Of a stretch of DNA of 64,000 nucleotides, positions 35,375 through 46,935 are shown one piece after another. A program made the translations under genes and the position numbers. Source of the stretch: Liopterus haemorrhoidalis. Lineage: Eukaryota > Arthropoda > Insecta > Coleoptera > Dytiscidae. The stretch lies in the NCBI GenBank assembly GCA_963971575.1, contig OZ020622.1:8842279-8906278 (forward strand). The letters run 5' to 3'. The stretch's first letter is position 1. Every line of letters starts with the position of its first letter. The notes below the pieces were generated by a model. That model saw only the letters and a program-made list of their open reading frames with translations, did no database searches and was not told the DNA's origin.

Positions 35375-35450
35375 TCTAGATCAAGATGGATGACTGTGAG
35401 TGAGGCCAAGTCAGCTTGACTGATAGTGTCCAAAGAAGAAGAATAACAAG
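35375..35450 (+). pseudogene. Short LINE 3' end
   Basis: The frame reads SRSRWMTVSEAKSA, a stop, then LIVSKEEE. This resembles the final residues and GAAGAAGAA-type tail of an RTE-like LINE. It is only about 75 bp, so support is limited. Confidence 0.35.
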
Positions 35451-35960
35451 ATTCATATTCCATAATCTCGAAAACGGTAACTGGTTAGAATTTTTGTAAA
35501 CCAGAGGGACTGAATGGGTCTCATTTTGCAATAATTCCCTAACTATATTCCATTATCTCGAAAAAGGTAAGTCAGTTCAAGTATTTGGAATTCTGAGGTC
35601 CTAAATAGTGTATAAAACACATTTAGAAAGAGGTTTCTTGAAGAAAGAAATATTACAATTCTCACTAAATAGTAAAAGGTAAAAAAAAGACCTGCTATTA
35701 GAATGTTTAGAATCCTAAGGTCTTACGTAACATTTTGGATCAAATTCCCAACAAAATAAATGTGAAAATTTAAATTTTTGTTGGATTCACTTTCTATAGA
35801 TTCACCCCGTAAAGGAAAAGAGAGCTGCTGTTTAAATAATTTTTAAAATCCTCTCATCTTGTTTAGAAAATAATTGGGGCCATATTAACAAAAATTTTCG
35901 ATTAATATAAATCTTCTATTGAAACACTTGAAAATGGAAAAAATCGTAAAAGGTACCCCT
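35451..35960. other. Unassigned AT-rich DNA
   Basis: The phrase ATATTCCAT(A/T)ATCTCGAAAA with AGGTAA/CGGTAA occurs twice (35456 and 35549), suggesting a degenerate ~93-bp duplication. Otherwise nothing. Confidence 0.4.
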
Positions 35961-35964
35961 TAGT

Positions 35965-36150
35965 ATTATTATCAATGGGGGGGGGGCAGATACGGGCTGC
36001 CTGAAGAAAATGCGACTCATAAGAATTATTTTATCAGTCCCTTGCTATATGTTTCTCAATTGAGTTCCAAACTTTCTAAAACGATGAGAAATTGTCTGGG
36101 AGCTAAACGACAGACATTCTTGCAGTCTCCCGGCCAAGTAATATTGTCAC
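35965..36150. repeat. Dispersed repeat, partner at 49965-50110
   Basis: The two loci share (A/G)ACTGCC or GGCTGCCTGAAGA, TCAGT(C/T)CCT, TTCTCAATNGAGTTCCA and (A/C)ACTTT in the same order over ~150 bp. The left copy follows a G10 run at 35979. The family is unknown. Confidence 0.55.
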
Positions 36151-36335
36151 AATTATGATATAATTGTGATTCTAATGTCCCAATTCCTTGAGCGGCCTTT
36201 GGGCTGTGTAACTCAAGGTTGCTGACGTACGGTTTTGGGAATTTAAGAATGAGCAGGGTGCTGCGTATTTGCCAACATAAGTGTTGAACTACATTTTAAG
36301 ATCCAGCCATCACGCTACCCAAGGACCAGCCCAGC

Positions 36336-36544
36336 CAGAGCCGCAGCAAGAGAGGGGGGGATCGCCCCTAGCGCATTAAGGAAAAGGGCGCCACATTGCG
36401 AAAGTGAGGAACTTTTTTTTGCTCTTCACTTGGAATAGACGAGGTGAAGACCTTTTTTGTTTTTGCTAATCACTTGGAATTATTTGCCAAGGGCGCCAAA
36501 ACGCAGTTTCGTCCCTAGCGCAAGTTTTCCTTACTACGGCTCTT
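36336..36544. mobile_element. hAT MITE, 209 bp, with perfect TSD and related empty site
   Basis: The left end is CAGAGCCGCAGCAAGAGAG; the right end in reverse is AAGAGCCGTAGTAAGGA. AGCCCAGC at 36328-36335 and 36545-36552 is a perfect 8-bp duplication. Subterminal GGGCGCCA motifs occur near both ends. The middle holds one and a half copies of the TTGCTCTTCACTTGGA / GAGGTGAAGACCTTTT motif seen in three other hAT elements here. The sequence at 3949-3985 is an uninterrupted version of the left flank running through the target. Confidence 0.93.
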
Positions 36545-36584
36545 AGCCCAGCTGTAGATTCAACTGATCAAGATACGTTAATCT

Positions 36585-36765
36585 TCATTTATAACAGATC
36601 CATAGCACAAGACCATGGAAGAAGCATAAAAATGTATGAATGGAGTATAAATGTTTATCAAAAACAGATGTTCGTACTATATGCAGAACAGTCACACCAT
36701 TTATTCGCTTTATACATATGCGATGCGTTTATGTTATGGACGTACTATAAACGAGGCTATAGCCA
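36585..36765. repeat. Dispersed repeat, partner at 20445-20600
   Basis: Shares ordered blocks with the partner (see 20445), including AGATCCATAGCACAAG and TATAAACGAGGCTA/AATAAACGAGACTA. The 61-codon frame across it is not supported as a gene. Confidence 0.55.
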
Positions 36766-37865
36766 TCATTCTCCAAACTTCCCACGAGAAATTTATTTAT
36801 AAACATAATCAAAACAGAAGTGATTTAATTGAATAAATTTAATAATTTTAAAGACGTTTAACATAAAATATAAATCAATTGTAGTTATCTAGGTTTAAAT
36901 AAATCATCAAAGACTAATAAATCCTAACATAATAACATTATTATTATTGTCACACATTTATGTGATAAATAACTCGACATATGTCAAGATCGTCTCGGTT
37001 GAAATGTTGAAAACCCAAATCTGATAATTTGACAATGTACTTAATCGTTAAGATGACATGTTCATATTACAAAAAAGGTATTAGTCAATACACAATAAGG
37101 TGACCCAAAAAACTTTTCAATGTGCTACCTTAAGTAATGTTTTTGTAACTGTTTTCTAATTTTCAAGTCTGGGTCTATAGAAATATAAAAACAGCCAGTT
37201 CTAAAAAAAATTACGTCCAATGTGTGCTTTACACTAGATTTGTAATATAAACTCTTCAAGTTAATATCAAAATGGAAGCATAAAACAATAAAATGCTAAA
37301 ATTGAACATATAAAAGCTAAAAATTTATTGACAAACACAAGTGGTGATTCAATCATCTGATCTTATTGTCAGATGTAAACAAAGTTCTTAAAGCTGATCA
37401 GCCCAATGATCTGTGTAACTTGAACAGCATGTCGACTTTATCTAATTGTAAAAGTTCCGAACAGATGTCTTTCTAACAAAACAAAAGCTAATACAACCAC
37501 ATAACAGTTGCTACAAGATACAAAAAATATAAAAATATTTATTTAAAATTAAATAAAAATATAATTTTAAGTACTGGTTATCAGAAATTCTACTGACAAA
37601 AGATGGTATTTATTATAAATATTGCAATCAAAGACGCTTTTATGAACCAAGAGACCTTAAATGAATCACAAAACTGTTCTACAAACTAAGGGCCGCTCAT
37701 ATGAATCAATGAACACCTACATTAACACAGGAACGTCGTCCATAAGAGGAAAAAGGCGCTCCAAAATGTTCTCAGATACTTTAAATTCTGGTGTTGCCAA
37801 ATCTACCAAGGTGCTATGATGTTTCTACACTTTTCCAAATTTACCAAGGGGCTCCGATGTTTGAA
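36766..37865. other. Unassigned AT-rich DNA
   Basis: Near 37790 and 37835 a short phrase (CCAAATCTACCAAGGTGCT / CCAAATTTACCAAGGGGCT) is duplicated at ~45-bp spacing. No gene recognised before the mariner-like remnant. Confidence 0.4.
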
Positions 37866-38420
37866 AACCTTAATATTTATTTTATTTTACATCGGCCTAT
37901 CTCTGCGACGATATTTACGAAAGTGCTGCGACGATATTTACGAAAGTGCTGCGACGTTTCTACACTTTTTGATTGTCCAGTTCTTGATGCATCAAAAGAA
38001 AAACAAAAAGTTGCAGAAAGGTGCAACTATGTTGAACAGAATGACCATATCAAGAATTTGGAAACGTGCTTTCGAAAATAATTGTCAAGGTGAATCTTGC
38101 TAATGTTGATTCTTCAAAAAAACAACTGTGGACGTAAATGCAAAGATTTATGGATAAAACTTGAAAAATTTAAGATATATTCCTCTTAGCAGAAGAGGCA
38201 CCATACGATAAGCAGCTCACGCTGAAGTTCTCAAATCGAGATTATTCCAAATCTTGAAAAAAGGAAAATCCATAAAACGAGTTTCAAGCACTATCAAACA
38301 ATTTCTTATAGAAAAGAAGAAGAAAGATCGCCTAGAATTTTGTCTGTCAAAAGTACTCCCAGACGGAAGGTTTATGGATTATATTCACATTGATAAAAAG
38401 TGGTTCTACTTGACAAAATG
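37866..38420 (+). pseudogene. DD39D-type mariner-like transposase remnant
   Basis: Fragments in shifting frames read NRMTISRIWKRAFENN (about 38035-38080), a GRKCKDLWIKLEKFK segment, RRGTIRSAAHAEVLKSR near 38190, SSTIKQFLIEKKKKDRLEFC near 38290, and MDYIHIDKKWFYLTK near 38370-38420. The order HTH, linker with 'RGTIR', second HTH, then HID.KWFY (first catalytic Asp; usual Glu replaced by Lys) fits the mariner branch otherwise best known from plants and some invertebrates. The remaining catalytic residues are absent. At its start a 23-bp CGACGATATTTACGAAAGTG unit is duplicated after TTTTACATCGGCCTATCTCT, which matches the SINE tail at 212-450. It is strongly decayed. Confidence 0.7.
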
Positions 38421-38439
38421 ACAAAAACTATCTGAACAC

Positions 38440-39785
38440 TCAAAATAATAATTAGGCCTAATATTTTTAATTTATTGTTTAATTTAATTTACCTTTTTGA
38501 CTAAGCCACATTGGTGTCTCATTTATATCTTATTACATCTGTGATATTTTTCAGTTTATTTGCACAATTCTCTAATTGTTTTGTTTCTACACGGGTTACC
38601 TATTTGGTGAGTAATTTATTTTGTTGATTACTCGTATTTATTTTCAGTTCACATGTACCATTTTGAGGTTATGCTTATTCTAATCTGTTTTTTCAGAATT
38701 TTGAAGAGTTTGGCGAGTTAACTTGAACAATATCCTTTTACCTTGTGGTTCCTTCCTCCCAGTTCCACAAAATCAAAATTTTTACTGAATTTAACTTATT
38801 AATATTATTTAAACATGTGTTAAACAGTTCGTTTTGGATTCTCTAGGGTAATAGAGTTTTTGGGTCCGATATACAGTTTGGGGTACTCTTTCCACAAGAT
38901 CTTTGTGCGTACCATCGATTTTGGGGAGTGAGTACGTCGGACTGTATGAAGATTTAATGCTCTATATCTTTCTAGGTTTCCAACTGTTACTGTTATGGTT
39001 TTTCCGGTGGTTGTACCGGTTTAAAATTTATTGTTTCTTGCAATTTGTAATTGTATTTAAATTGGGTGTCTAGGTCCTTAAGGGTTTTGGGTTTTGGACT
39101 TGATATACCATTTGAGGTACCATTCTCTCATTACTTTGTACGTACCATTGTTTTTGAGGGATTGGTACGTTGAATTGTATGATTGCTCCGAAGCTCATTA
39201 CTTATTTTTGGTTCTTTTCACTGAGTTGGTTGGTTGTGAAAATTTCATGATTTCAAGGGTTATCGGTGCATTAAAATGTACAGGGTGTGACACTGTCAAC
39301 TCTGTTGATTTGTGCGTACCAGGTTGTTAGGGGGGATAGTTTCGCAGCCTGTCATATTGATGCGTTGATGAACCTTGATATCATTGTATTTGTGAATTTT
39401 GTTAATATTGGACAGTTGTCTAGTTTATTTAGTCTTGTTTTGAATTGTAACATTTAATTAATAGTTTCTATCTTTGATCATTATATTACAATATTTAATT
39501 GAAATTTAAGTCCTGTTTTCCTATTTTCCGTATTCTTCAAGTACACATTATTGTCAATGAATTTCTGCAATTCACCATCCTTGGAGATGATTTATGTACA
39601 GTCTGTTATAGTTACGTTTAACTAACATAGGTAAATATCTTTATTGATTGTATAAGATTGTTTTCTATTATGATGTTATTGTTATAGCACCTGAAGAAGC
39701 CAACAATGTTGTTGGCGAAACGTTGTGTTTGTTAAAATAAACGTTTCTTGTCCAAAAAGCTGAATGAAATTATTTCCTATTTCTA
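38440..39785 (+). mobile_element. T-rich region ending in a Penelope-like 3' hairpin (tentative)
   Basis: At 39688 CCTGAAGAAGCCAACAATGT, then TGTTGGCGAAACGTTGTG, forms a hairpin (CCAACA/TGTTGG) between CCTGAAGAAG and GAAACGT. I associate this signature with the 3' ends of many animal retroelements, particularly Penelope-like ones. Upstream, a ~230-bp unit appears twice (about 38840-39000 and 39075-39230), both with TTTTGG, GATATAC, TGCGTACCATCG / TACGTACCATTG and GAGTNNGTACGT. No reverse transcriptase or GIY-YIG frame is readable, so the assignment is provisional. Confidence 0.4.
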
Positions 39786-40566
39786 CCTATATTCAAAATT
39801 GGACGTTAAATTACTAATCTACTTTTACCTTTTTGATAATAAATGTTGCATTTTATATTTATTTCCTTTTGCTACTATTATTATGTGACAAATTAAATTC
39901 ATCAACTGCTACTATTATTATGGAACAGAGGGAGTAATAATAATGAGGGACCGAGGTTATCTTCTGAATTGGGTCAGATCGCTACTCCATAAACCCGTGC
40001 TAAAACCGAAAGCATATTCTTATAACCGCATACAGCGCGCTAATTTTGCAACTTCAACAACTCCTGTGGTCCAAAAATGTTGTAACATTTTTCAGTCTAA
40101 CCATAATTTCAATTGCAGTTAAATTTAGAAAGGAATCGATGTTAACACATATATTATTAGATGATATCACTAGTCGCCATTTAGAATGGTGATCTTATTT
40201 CAGCTTTATTTCAAGCTCTTAATTGGCAGCGGTAATGTGTTTTGGCAGAGTGTTTAAATGAACGCACTCTAGTATTATGTACATAATAATTTCAAGCCAT
40301 ATCTCACATTTCCGTGTATAATGGCTTTCATTTATGTTTCTAGACTCATTTAAAATAAGCTGCGATATTGAAAATACAAAAAAATGTGCGTTCAAAACAG
40401 CAATATGTAAGTAATAAATTAAAATATTAATACAAGAAATATGATAGGAACTAAATTATTCGTTTATTAAAGAATAATTCGTTACTAATATATTTATATT
40501 AATCTACCTATCAATCCCATACAAATATATTTATAAATACGAGATAACAAAGTAGTTATTTGGTTA
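39786..40566. other. Unassigned AT-rich DNA
   Basis: CTACTATTATTATG is repeated at 39873 and 39908. No gene recognised. Confidence 0.4.
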
Positions 40567-40612
40567 AAATTTTTGGCGCACAGCAGCGATGGCTATTTGC
40601 GCCGATAACAAA
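40567..40612. repeat. SINE-tail hairpin motif copy
   Basis: TTAAAATTTTTGGCGCACAG, then CAGCGATGGCTATTTGCGCC, has GGCGCA/TGCGCC able to pair. This is a near-consensus copy of the dispersed motif. Confidence 0.65.
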
Positions 40613-40804
40613 GTAGATACTTGTTACTTTCGTAGATGAAATCCGTAACAGCCGTTCGGGCGTAAATTTGCACGAACTGGCACGCTTATGCCCGATTTGT
40701 CTTCTTAATTGCGCTTGCTCTGCGGATTTAGTGTACGTAAATTAAATCTGGGCATGTATGGAGGTAATGGCGCGATACTATTTTGAGTTATAAAAATCAG
40801 TATA

Positions 40805-40965
40805 TAATACCGAGCATTAAAAATTGAACGACTATGATGGATAGGACACTTGGAGCAATTAAATATAAGTGATTCAGTGAGAAGAATCATCGAACTCCAG
40901 ACACATGAAAAAAAAGAAGTGTTAGACAAAGACGATATTGATTACTTGGAGACTTAAAAGAACTA
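40805..40965 (+). pseudogene. LINE C-terminal fragment
   Basis: One frame with a single stop reads KIERL, then WIGHLEQLNISDSVRRIIEL and EVLDKDDIDYLET. This corresponds to the 'RLRW.GH......P.R......RGRP..RW.D...DL' tail of RTE/CR1-like reverse transcriptases, with the basic stretch mutated. No RT core is nearby. Confidence 0.55.
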
Positions 40966-41049
40966 AAATATACAATACTGAATATCTTACTTAACTTAAA
41001 TTTATAACAGTCAAAGGTTTTAATGAAATTATTGCACTATAGCGATTTT

Positions 41050-41705
41050 TTTCGTGAACCAGTTTTTTCTAGTGCGTTCAAAAATTAACGAAATTCATTT
41101 AGAGCAACGGTGTGCTATCAGGTTTTGCTTAAGTCTTGGGCACAGTGCAACCGAAACTTATGCAAAACTTCAGCAGGCCTACGGACACAGTGTTTCGTTA
41201 AGGACCCTGGTTTTAAGGCATTTTCAGAAGGAAGAGAGTTGATTAAAGATGAATCACACAGCGGAAAGGCCTCTATCTTCAAGAACCGATGAAAATGTCG
41301 ACATAATCCGGGATCTTGTGCGTTCAGATCGTCGGTTGACAGTCAGAATCATCGGGGAAGAGTTGAATTTGACTCACACTACCGTTTATCAGATTTGACC
41401 AATCTATTGGGGATGAAAAAAATCTGCGCAATGCGCCTTGTCACACAGCAATTTCAATAAACGAGTTTTTGGCCAGTAAAAACATTCCTGTGGCTCCTCA
41501 GCCTCCTTATTCGCCTGACTTGGATCCTTGTGACTTTTTCCTCTTCCCAAGATTGAAATATCACCTCAAGGAACGTCATTTTGGGACACTCGAAAACATT
41601 TATACGTCCGTAACAGACCAGTTGAAAGCTAGACCAGTTGAAAGCTATTCCAGTATCAGAGTTCCAGCACTGCTATGAGATACACATCTTCCCAAGGAAG
41701 TTAGG
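41050..41705 (+). pseudogene. mariner transposase with central deletion
   Basis: The N-terminus (EQRCAIRFCLSLGHSATETY then AKLQQAYGHSVSLRTL, from about 41100) is the first HTH of a DD34D mariner. After a frame change comes NVDIIRDLVRSDRRLTVRII and GEELNLTHTTVYQI to a stop near 41398. The sequence then jumps to RNAPCHTAISINEFLASKNI and PPYSPDLDPCDFFLFPRLKY (41430-41560), holding the third catalytic Asp, and runs to LKERHFGTLENIYTSV. The first and second Asp are lost: the deletion ends just where the 'DNA' of the second motif would be. A 17-bp GACCAGTTGAAAGCTA unit is duplicated near 41620. It is non-functional. Confidence 0.88.
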
Positions 41706-41864
41706 GTGAATACTGTCCATTTTGTTGGTCTGTCCATTTTTTTGGATGTCATATATCAGTGACATCTTATGTAAATTAATTAAGAAAATCTCGTCTTATT
41801 TTGTTGGTAACCATTATCTACACTCCTTAGGATATAAAGTAACAAGTACGTTTGAAAAATACTA

Positions 41865-42152
41865 AATAAATATAAAATAGGTTCCCAACGCCAATAGGCG
41901 TATAAGGGGCAGAGAAGGTAAGTTCTCCGGTTCAAGACCGCCGGTCATAGATATGATAGCCACGTGGTAACTGTGACGTTTCGAATGCTCCTATTATCCC
42001 AGATTGAACAGGTACTCATTTATAAGTATTAAATACTTGAAGCTGAGTCGACCTCAGAGTTGTCTGTACAATATCGGAAGGAGGTGGGAGGTATCGAACC
42101 AGCATCCCTGTGCTCCACAGGCAACCATCTTACCACGAAGCCACAACAACTC
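41865..42152 (-). mobile_element. SINE family C, full length, with 14-bp TSD
   Basis: A 288-bp element lies between TTTGAAAAATACTA at 41851-41864 and 42153-42166, a perfect duplication. On the minus strand it begins GTTGTGGCTTCGTGGTAAGA (A box) and CTGGTTCGATACC (B box). A CCTG/CAGG stem with loop TGGAGCA sits where an anticodon arm would be. The body holds AAGTATTTAATACTT, GGGATAATAGGAGCATTCGA, CCGGCGGTCTTGAACCGGAG and CTTATACGCCTATTGGCG. An A/T-rich tail abuts the TSD. Partial relatives are at 11785-11955 and 46795-46935. Confidence 0.88.
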
Positions 42153-42166
42153 TTTGAAAAATACTA

Positions 42167-43739
42167 TTATATATTAAAAACATATATATACGAATACTTG
42201 TTTTCGCAAACGGAAGTTATAAAATTTACTAATATACTTTTTCAATCACATTTGTACATGACATATGACAGACTTAATTCACTTCTGTCTTTTTTCTAAG
42301 GTTTTCGAAATTGTTTTCAAAACTGTTCTAATTCCAATTATGAAAAAAAAAGTGGAATTATCACCATATGTTTTAGGAGTAGCGATATTAAATACGGTAA
42401 TTTTTTCAGTTCAGATTTCGAGTACGCTATCAACGAAGCTCGCCATATTTTGTCTGTTAAATCTACTAAAAATTGGAAGGAAAACCAGGGACCTCTTTAT
42501 AATCTTCTGTATCTTCCTCTTACAATAAGGTGTATTATGATATATCTTAATTTCATCAAGTGTATGTATCAAGAACCAATTTACCAGTTTTGCGAGAAAA
42601 TTGTACTGTCCCCAATGTAAGAATTTCTTGCAATGATAATTCGGAGAGTAATTACAATTACATTTAATTATGCTCTTCAATTCAATTTCAAGAAAGAAAT
42701 AACTAAGTACATTGAAAGTTCTAAGGTGTAGAATCTTAAGAACCATTAACCGGAATCTGTTGAACAAGTATAAAAAGTCTCTAATGATATTACGTTCAGT
42801 GTAAATAGCCACAAATGTGCTCTGGATGTCAGCGAGATTTAATTAACTCTGGCATGAATGGAAAGGACAAATTCTATGGGAATTCAAAGTTTCCATGATT
42901 TATGGTACAGGATGAACTGAACGCGTTCATTGGATAATAATTACTAAACGTTCTTGGAAAAATTAGCAGAGTAATTAAACAGCAATTCCATACATTTTTG
43001 GTATCTACAACCAGATGGTTTCACTTACATTTATTACTTCATTGTAATATATTATAGATCTAGATAAGACTTTCATTATACCGTAAAAAGAAATATGGCC
43101 AAACAATTTCCATGAAGACTGAATTAAATTTAAAATTTGATAATATATTAGAATCAATACATTTGAAATATTACCAGGTTTCAAAACGCTGGGTTATGAC
43201 GAAAGGTGATAAAAGTTATATCGGCAAAAATAAGTTCAATCTGTCATACCTCAAAGCAGAAAGACTCTACGTTGGGTCTACCAACTGTGACATACGCAAC
43301 CTAACAATAAAATAATGCTTAATTTAGTAATCATCATTTAAGTTGTCACTTAAGATATGTTTACTATCCGTTACCGCCCCCGTTTAAAATAATTCCGTCA
43401 ATTTTAATAATTGACAGTTATATGCCTAAGTTACGCAGTAGCTAATAATCAAATTTGCATAAATATTTGTACTCAACTGACTAATGCTTTAGGTGTTCAT
43501 TACGGTCGACGTAGAAATAGATATGAAAATTAAAAAGAAAGTAGACTGGTACTTGATCACAATTTATAAGATTAAAGAGGTACAAATACAACAAAAGAAA
43601 TTTTATAGATATCAAATTATGATAAAAGTATGTGTAGAAAATAACTGACGGAGAAACAAACGCAAGAGATAGAAATAAACATTAATTTCCATTATGCAAC
43701 ATTATGTAACAAAATATACTAATAAAGTTCCGGATAAAG
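42167..43739. other. Unassigned AT-rich DNA
   Basis: Overlapping frames on both strands at 42265-42812 (up to 133 codons, minus) show no motif I recognise. They could be a relic of a coding sequence but are not called. Confidence 0.4.
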
Positions 43740-45525
43740 ATGTGTATCCAACAATAAAGGTGTGAATCCAACAATAAATGCGTGGACTTAAAAAACAGGC
43801 ATGGATCTACCACAAAAGGCGTAGATCTAACAAAAAATAGGTCTATCTACAAATTAAAATCATTAGATAGACTTTTTAATTTTTGTGATATATTGTTTAC
43901 CTATTTTTTCTCAATTCAAATTAAAACCAGTGCGACTGAATTAGAAGAAATTCAAACTCAAATTAATTTTACAATATTTATTACAGTATAACTGTATAAG
44001 GTAATTCATTTTTTTGTACTTTATTGTTTATAATGTATATTGCACGTACGTGGCGACATATAGGAATATATTTCCGTTTTGTTGCCGTAATAATAATAAA
44101 AAATTAAAATACAAGGCGTGGATTTACCAACAAAGGCATGGACCCAATGGAAAAGGTGTGGATCCAATACTAAAAACTTGGAGTCAACACTAAAAGCGTG
44201 GATTCAACACTAAAAGCGTGGATTCAACGCTAAAACCGTGGATCCAACACTAAAAGCGTGGATTCAACGCTAAAACCGTGGATCCAGCGCTAAAACCGTG
44301 GATTCAGCACTAAAACCGTGGATCCAACAAAAAGACTTGTATAAAAAAACCAATAAAGGCTCCAACAACAAACGTTTAAATAAAAAACAAAAACTTGAAT
44401 CCAACAAAAGCGTGGATCCAACAAAAGTGGCTCCGACAATAAAGGCGTGGATAAAAACAAAGGAAACAAAGTCGTTAATCCACCAAAAAGCTTGTGCTAA
44501 AAAAGATGTGAAACCATCAACGTCACGAATCCAGAATCGGGGCGGATACAGAAAATAGATATGTGAAACCAGTACAATGATAAAAATAAAAAATATTTGG
44601 ATACAAAACCGTCGATTCTGCACCAAAGGCTTAGATCCAACAATAAATGTGTTGAGCCAACAACAAAGACTGGATTGAAAAAAAAACAACGCTTGGGGTC
44701 AACAAAGACTGTGAATCCAACAAGAAAATGCATGTACCCAACAACAGGCTGTGAATCCAACAAGAAAATGCATGTACCCAACAACAGGCTGTGAATCCAA
44801 CAAAAAAAAGTGTGAAGCCAACAAAAAAAAGTGTGAAGCCAACAACAAAGACTGAACCCAACAACAAAAAAAAATGTATGGAGCCAACAACAAAGACTGA
44901 GGAGCCAACAACAAAGACTGAGGATCCAACAAAAAAAAGGCATGGATCCAGCAACAGACTGGATCCAACAACAAAGACTGTAGATCCAATAAAAAAAATG
45001 TGTAGAGCCAACAACAAAGACTGTGGATCCAATAAAAAAAATGCGTGAAGCCAACAAGACTGTGGATCCAATAAAAAAAAATGCGTGGAGCCAACAAGAC
45101 TGTGGATCGAATAAAAAAATGCGTCGAGCCAACAACAGACTGTGAAGCCAACAACAAACTGTGGAGCCAACAACAAAGAGTGGATTCAATAAAAACAATG
45201 CGTGGAGCCAACAACAGACTGTGGAGCCAACAACAGACTGTGGAGCCAACAACAGACTGTGGAGCCAACAACAAAGAGTGGATTCAATAAAAAAAAATGC
45301 GTGGAGCCAACAACAGACTGCGGATCCAACAAAAAAAAAAAAATGTGGAGCTAACAAGACTGTGGATCCCATTAAAAAAAAATGCAGGGAACCAACAAAA
45401 AAGACTGTGGATCCAATAAAAAAAAACTGCGTGGAGCCAACAACAGACTGTGGATCCAACAACAAAAAATGTGTGGCGTCAACAACAAAAGTGGATGGAA
45501 CAAAAAAAACCATGGGTCTATCAAT
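43740..45525. repeat. Degenerate T-poor minisatellite field
   Basis: About 1.8 kb, interrupted by ordinary AT-rich DNA at 43840-44110, repeats variants of GTGGATCCAACAA(C/T)AAAG and GTGGAGCCAACAACAGACTG with A-runs of varying length. Spacing is about 20-27 bp. The plus strand is very poor in T through 44100-45500, so many frames stay open (up to 365 codons on minus, rich in Cys, Trp, Leu). These are composition artefacts. Locally perfect sub-repeats exist, for example AAGAAAATGCATGTACCCAA twice near 44720 and 44762. Confidence 0.9.
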
Positions 45526-46504
45526 AAAGACATTAGTCAGACAATCGTCAATTAACTGACAAGTGTGAGCGGCTTCTTTACGGCTGTTCCCCAAAAAATA
45601 AACGAAATTTACTCATTTATTGTTCTTTATCATATTGTTCCACTAGTCAGTTAATATCAGTTAAAAAATTAAAAAGAATACTTTACAAAATATTATACAT
45701 AAATATTAATATAAGTATAAAATCTCAAAGTCCTAAAACTGTCTATTCCGAGTAGAATATCGTTATGTAAGTTAAAGGAATAACGTTAAGTATTTAGGAA
45801 GTGACTCACTCGATTCTTCGGTCGAATAAGTTATTTGTTCTGAAACCAGACACTCTTTAACAAGTACATGGCTCGAGGACATATTGTTGTATATTTTTCG
45901 CCACTCTGAATAATTCTGGTATCAGATAAAAAGGTAATGGGTTCGCTAACGGTCTCTTACGGACTGGCATCAGACGCCATTATCTCCTCCTATTCTCAAC
46001 ACCACTCAATAATGGCGGCTTTTATGTGATCTTGAAGAGAATATGTTTATTCGCAAGAAGCCACAATTCAAGATTAAAAGATAGTCTAAAAAATCGATGT
46101 AGCAGATTTTATAAGATTAGACATAGATATTTTTAAAAACTCAACCATCACACCCTAAAAAAAATGGATTGTGTAAGGGCAAGAATGTAGTCGTACGTAC
46201 TCAATACTATTTATCCTTAGTTGCTCTCGTTATGCCCAAATTATGGGGTCAGTCGATGTTATCTTGAAAAATACACTACAATAATAAATTCGCTCAGAAT
46301 GAAAATATATCATATCAAAAATATTTTACCCATTTTTTTCGCGAATGCAATTCTTAACAAGTTTTTAGGCCAAAGACCAAACACATTATTTCTTTTGAGA
46401 ACAAGTTAGTTAAAATTTTTGGCAACCTGATCGGCACTGATAAGAAGAAGATCTTAAGTCTTAAAGACCTATATTCTATATTTTAAACAAGCCAAAATGA
46501 ATTG

Positions 46505-46505
<1 letters not shown>
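45526..46505. other. Unassigned AT-rich DNA
   Basis: No gene, array or element end recognised. Confidence 0.4.

Positions 46506-46582
<77 letters not shown>
46506..46582. repeat. (TA)n microsatellite
   Basis: About 38 uninterrupted TA dinucleotides. The frame reading YIYIYI is an artefact. Confidence 0.98.
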
Positions 46583-46584
<2 letters not shown>

Positions 46585-46794
46585 TTATTTATTAAAAATT
46601 GTACCCTCATTAAATCATAAAAAAAAGTACAAGTACTTAAGTACTTTTAAAATTAAAGTAATTAAAGTGCTTGTACTTAATTACATTCTTTAGAAAGGTA
46701 ACTTATACCAAGTACATTTTTTTGTACTTATACCCAGATCTGATGGGAAATAGTAACGACAAATTACCAATGTCTGAGTAAAATAAAAACAATA

Positions 46795-46935
46795 TCTTCG
46801 CCTCGGTAACTATAAAAAACCACTACTTTCGTTTGGCGTTTCAAGTGGACCTATAATCCCTATGTAAACAGGTACTCAATTTAATTATTAACCATTACAT
46901 CGACTCCTGAGCTACCTGAGCTGTATTTATTAGTT
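46795..46935 (-). mobile_element. SINE family C fragment
   Basis: GGACCTATAATCCCTATGTA then AACAGGTACTCAATTTAA matches the middle of the SINE at 41865-42152 (CTATTATCCC...AACAGGTACTC). The surrounding parts are diverged. Confidence 0.55.

Noticed and set aside
42265..42812. Gene candidates on both strands
   Set aside because: No recognisable motif, no element ends and hydrophobic AT-driven composition; left unassigned.
44497..45594. 365-codon minus-strand gene rich in Cys/Trp/Leu
   Set aside because: It is the complement of a T-poor minisatellite; other frames over the same interval are equally open and equally repetitive.
46502..46693. 63-codon protein
   Set aside because: Mostly a (TA)n microsatellite read as alternating Tyr-Ile.
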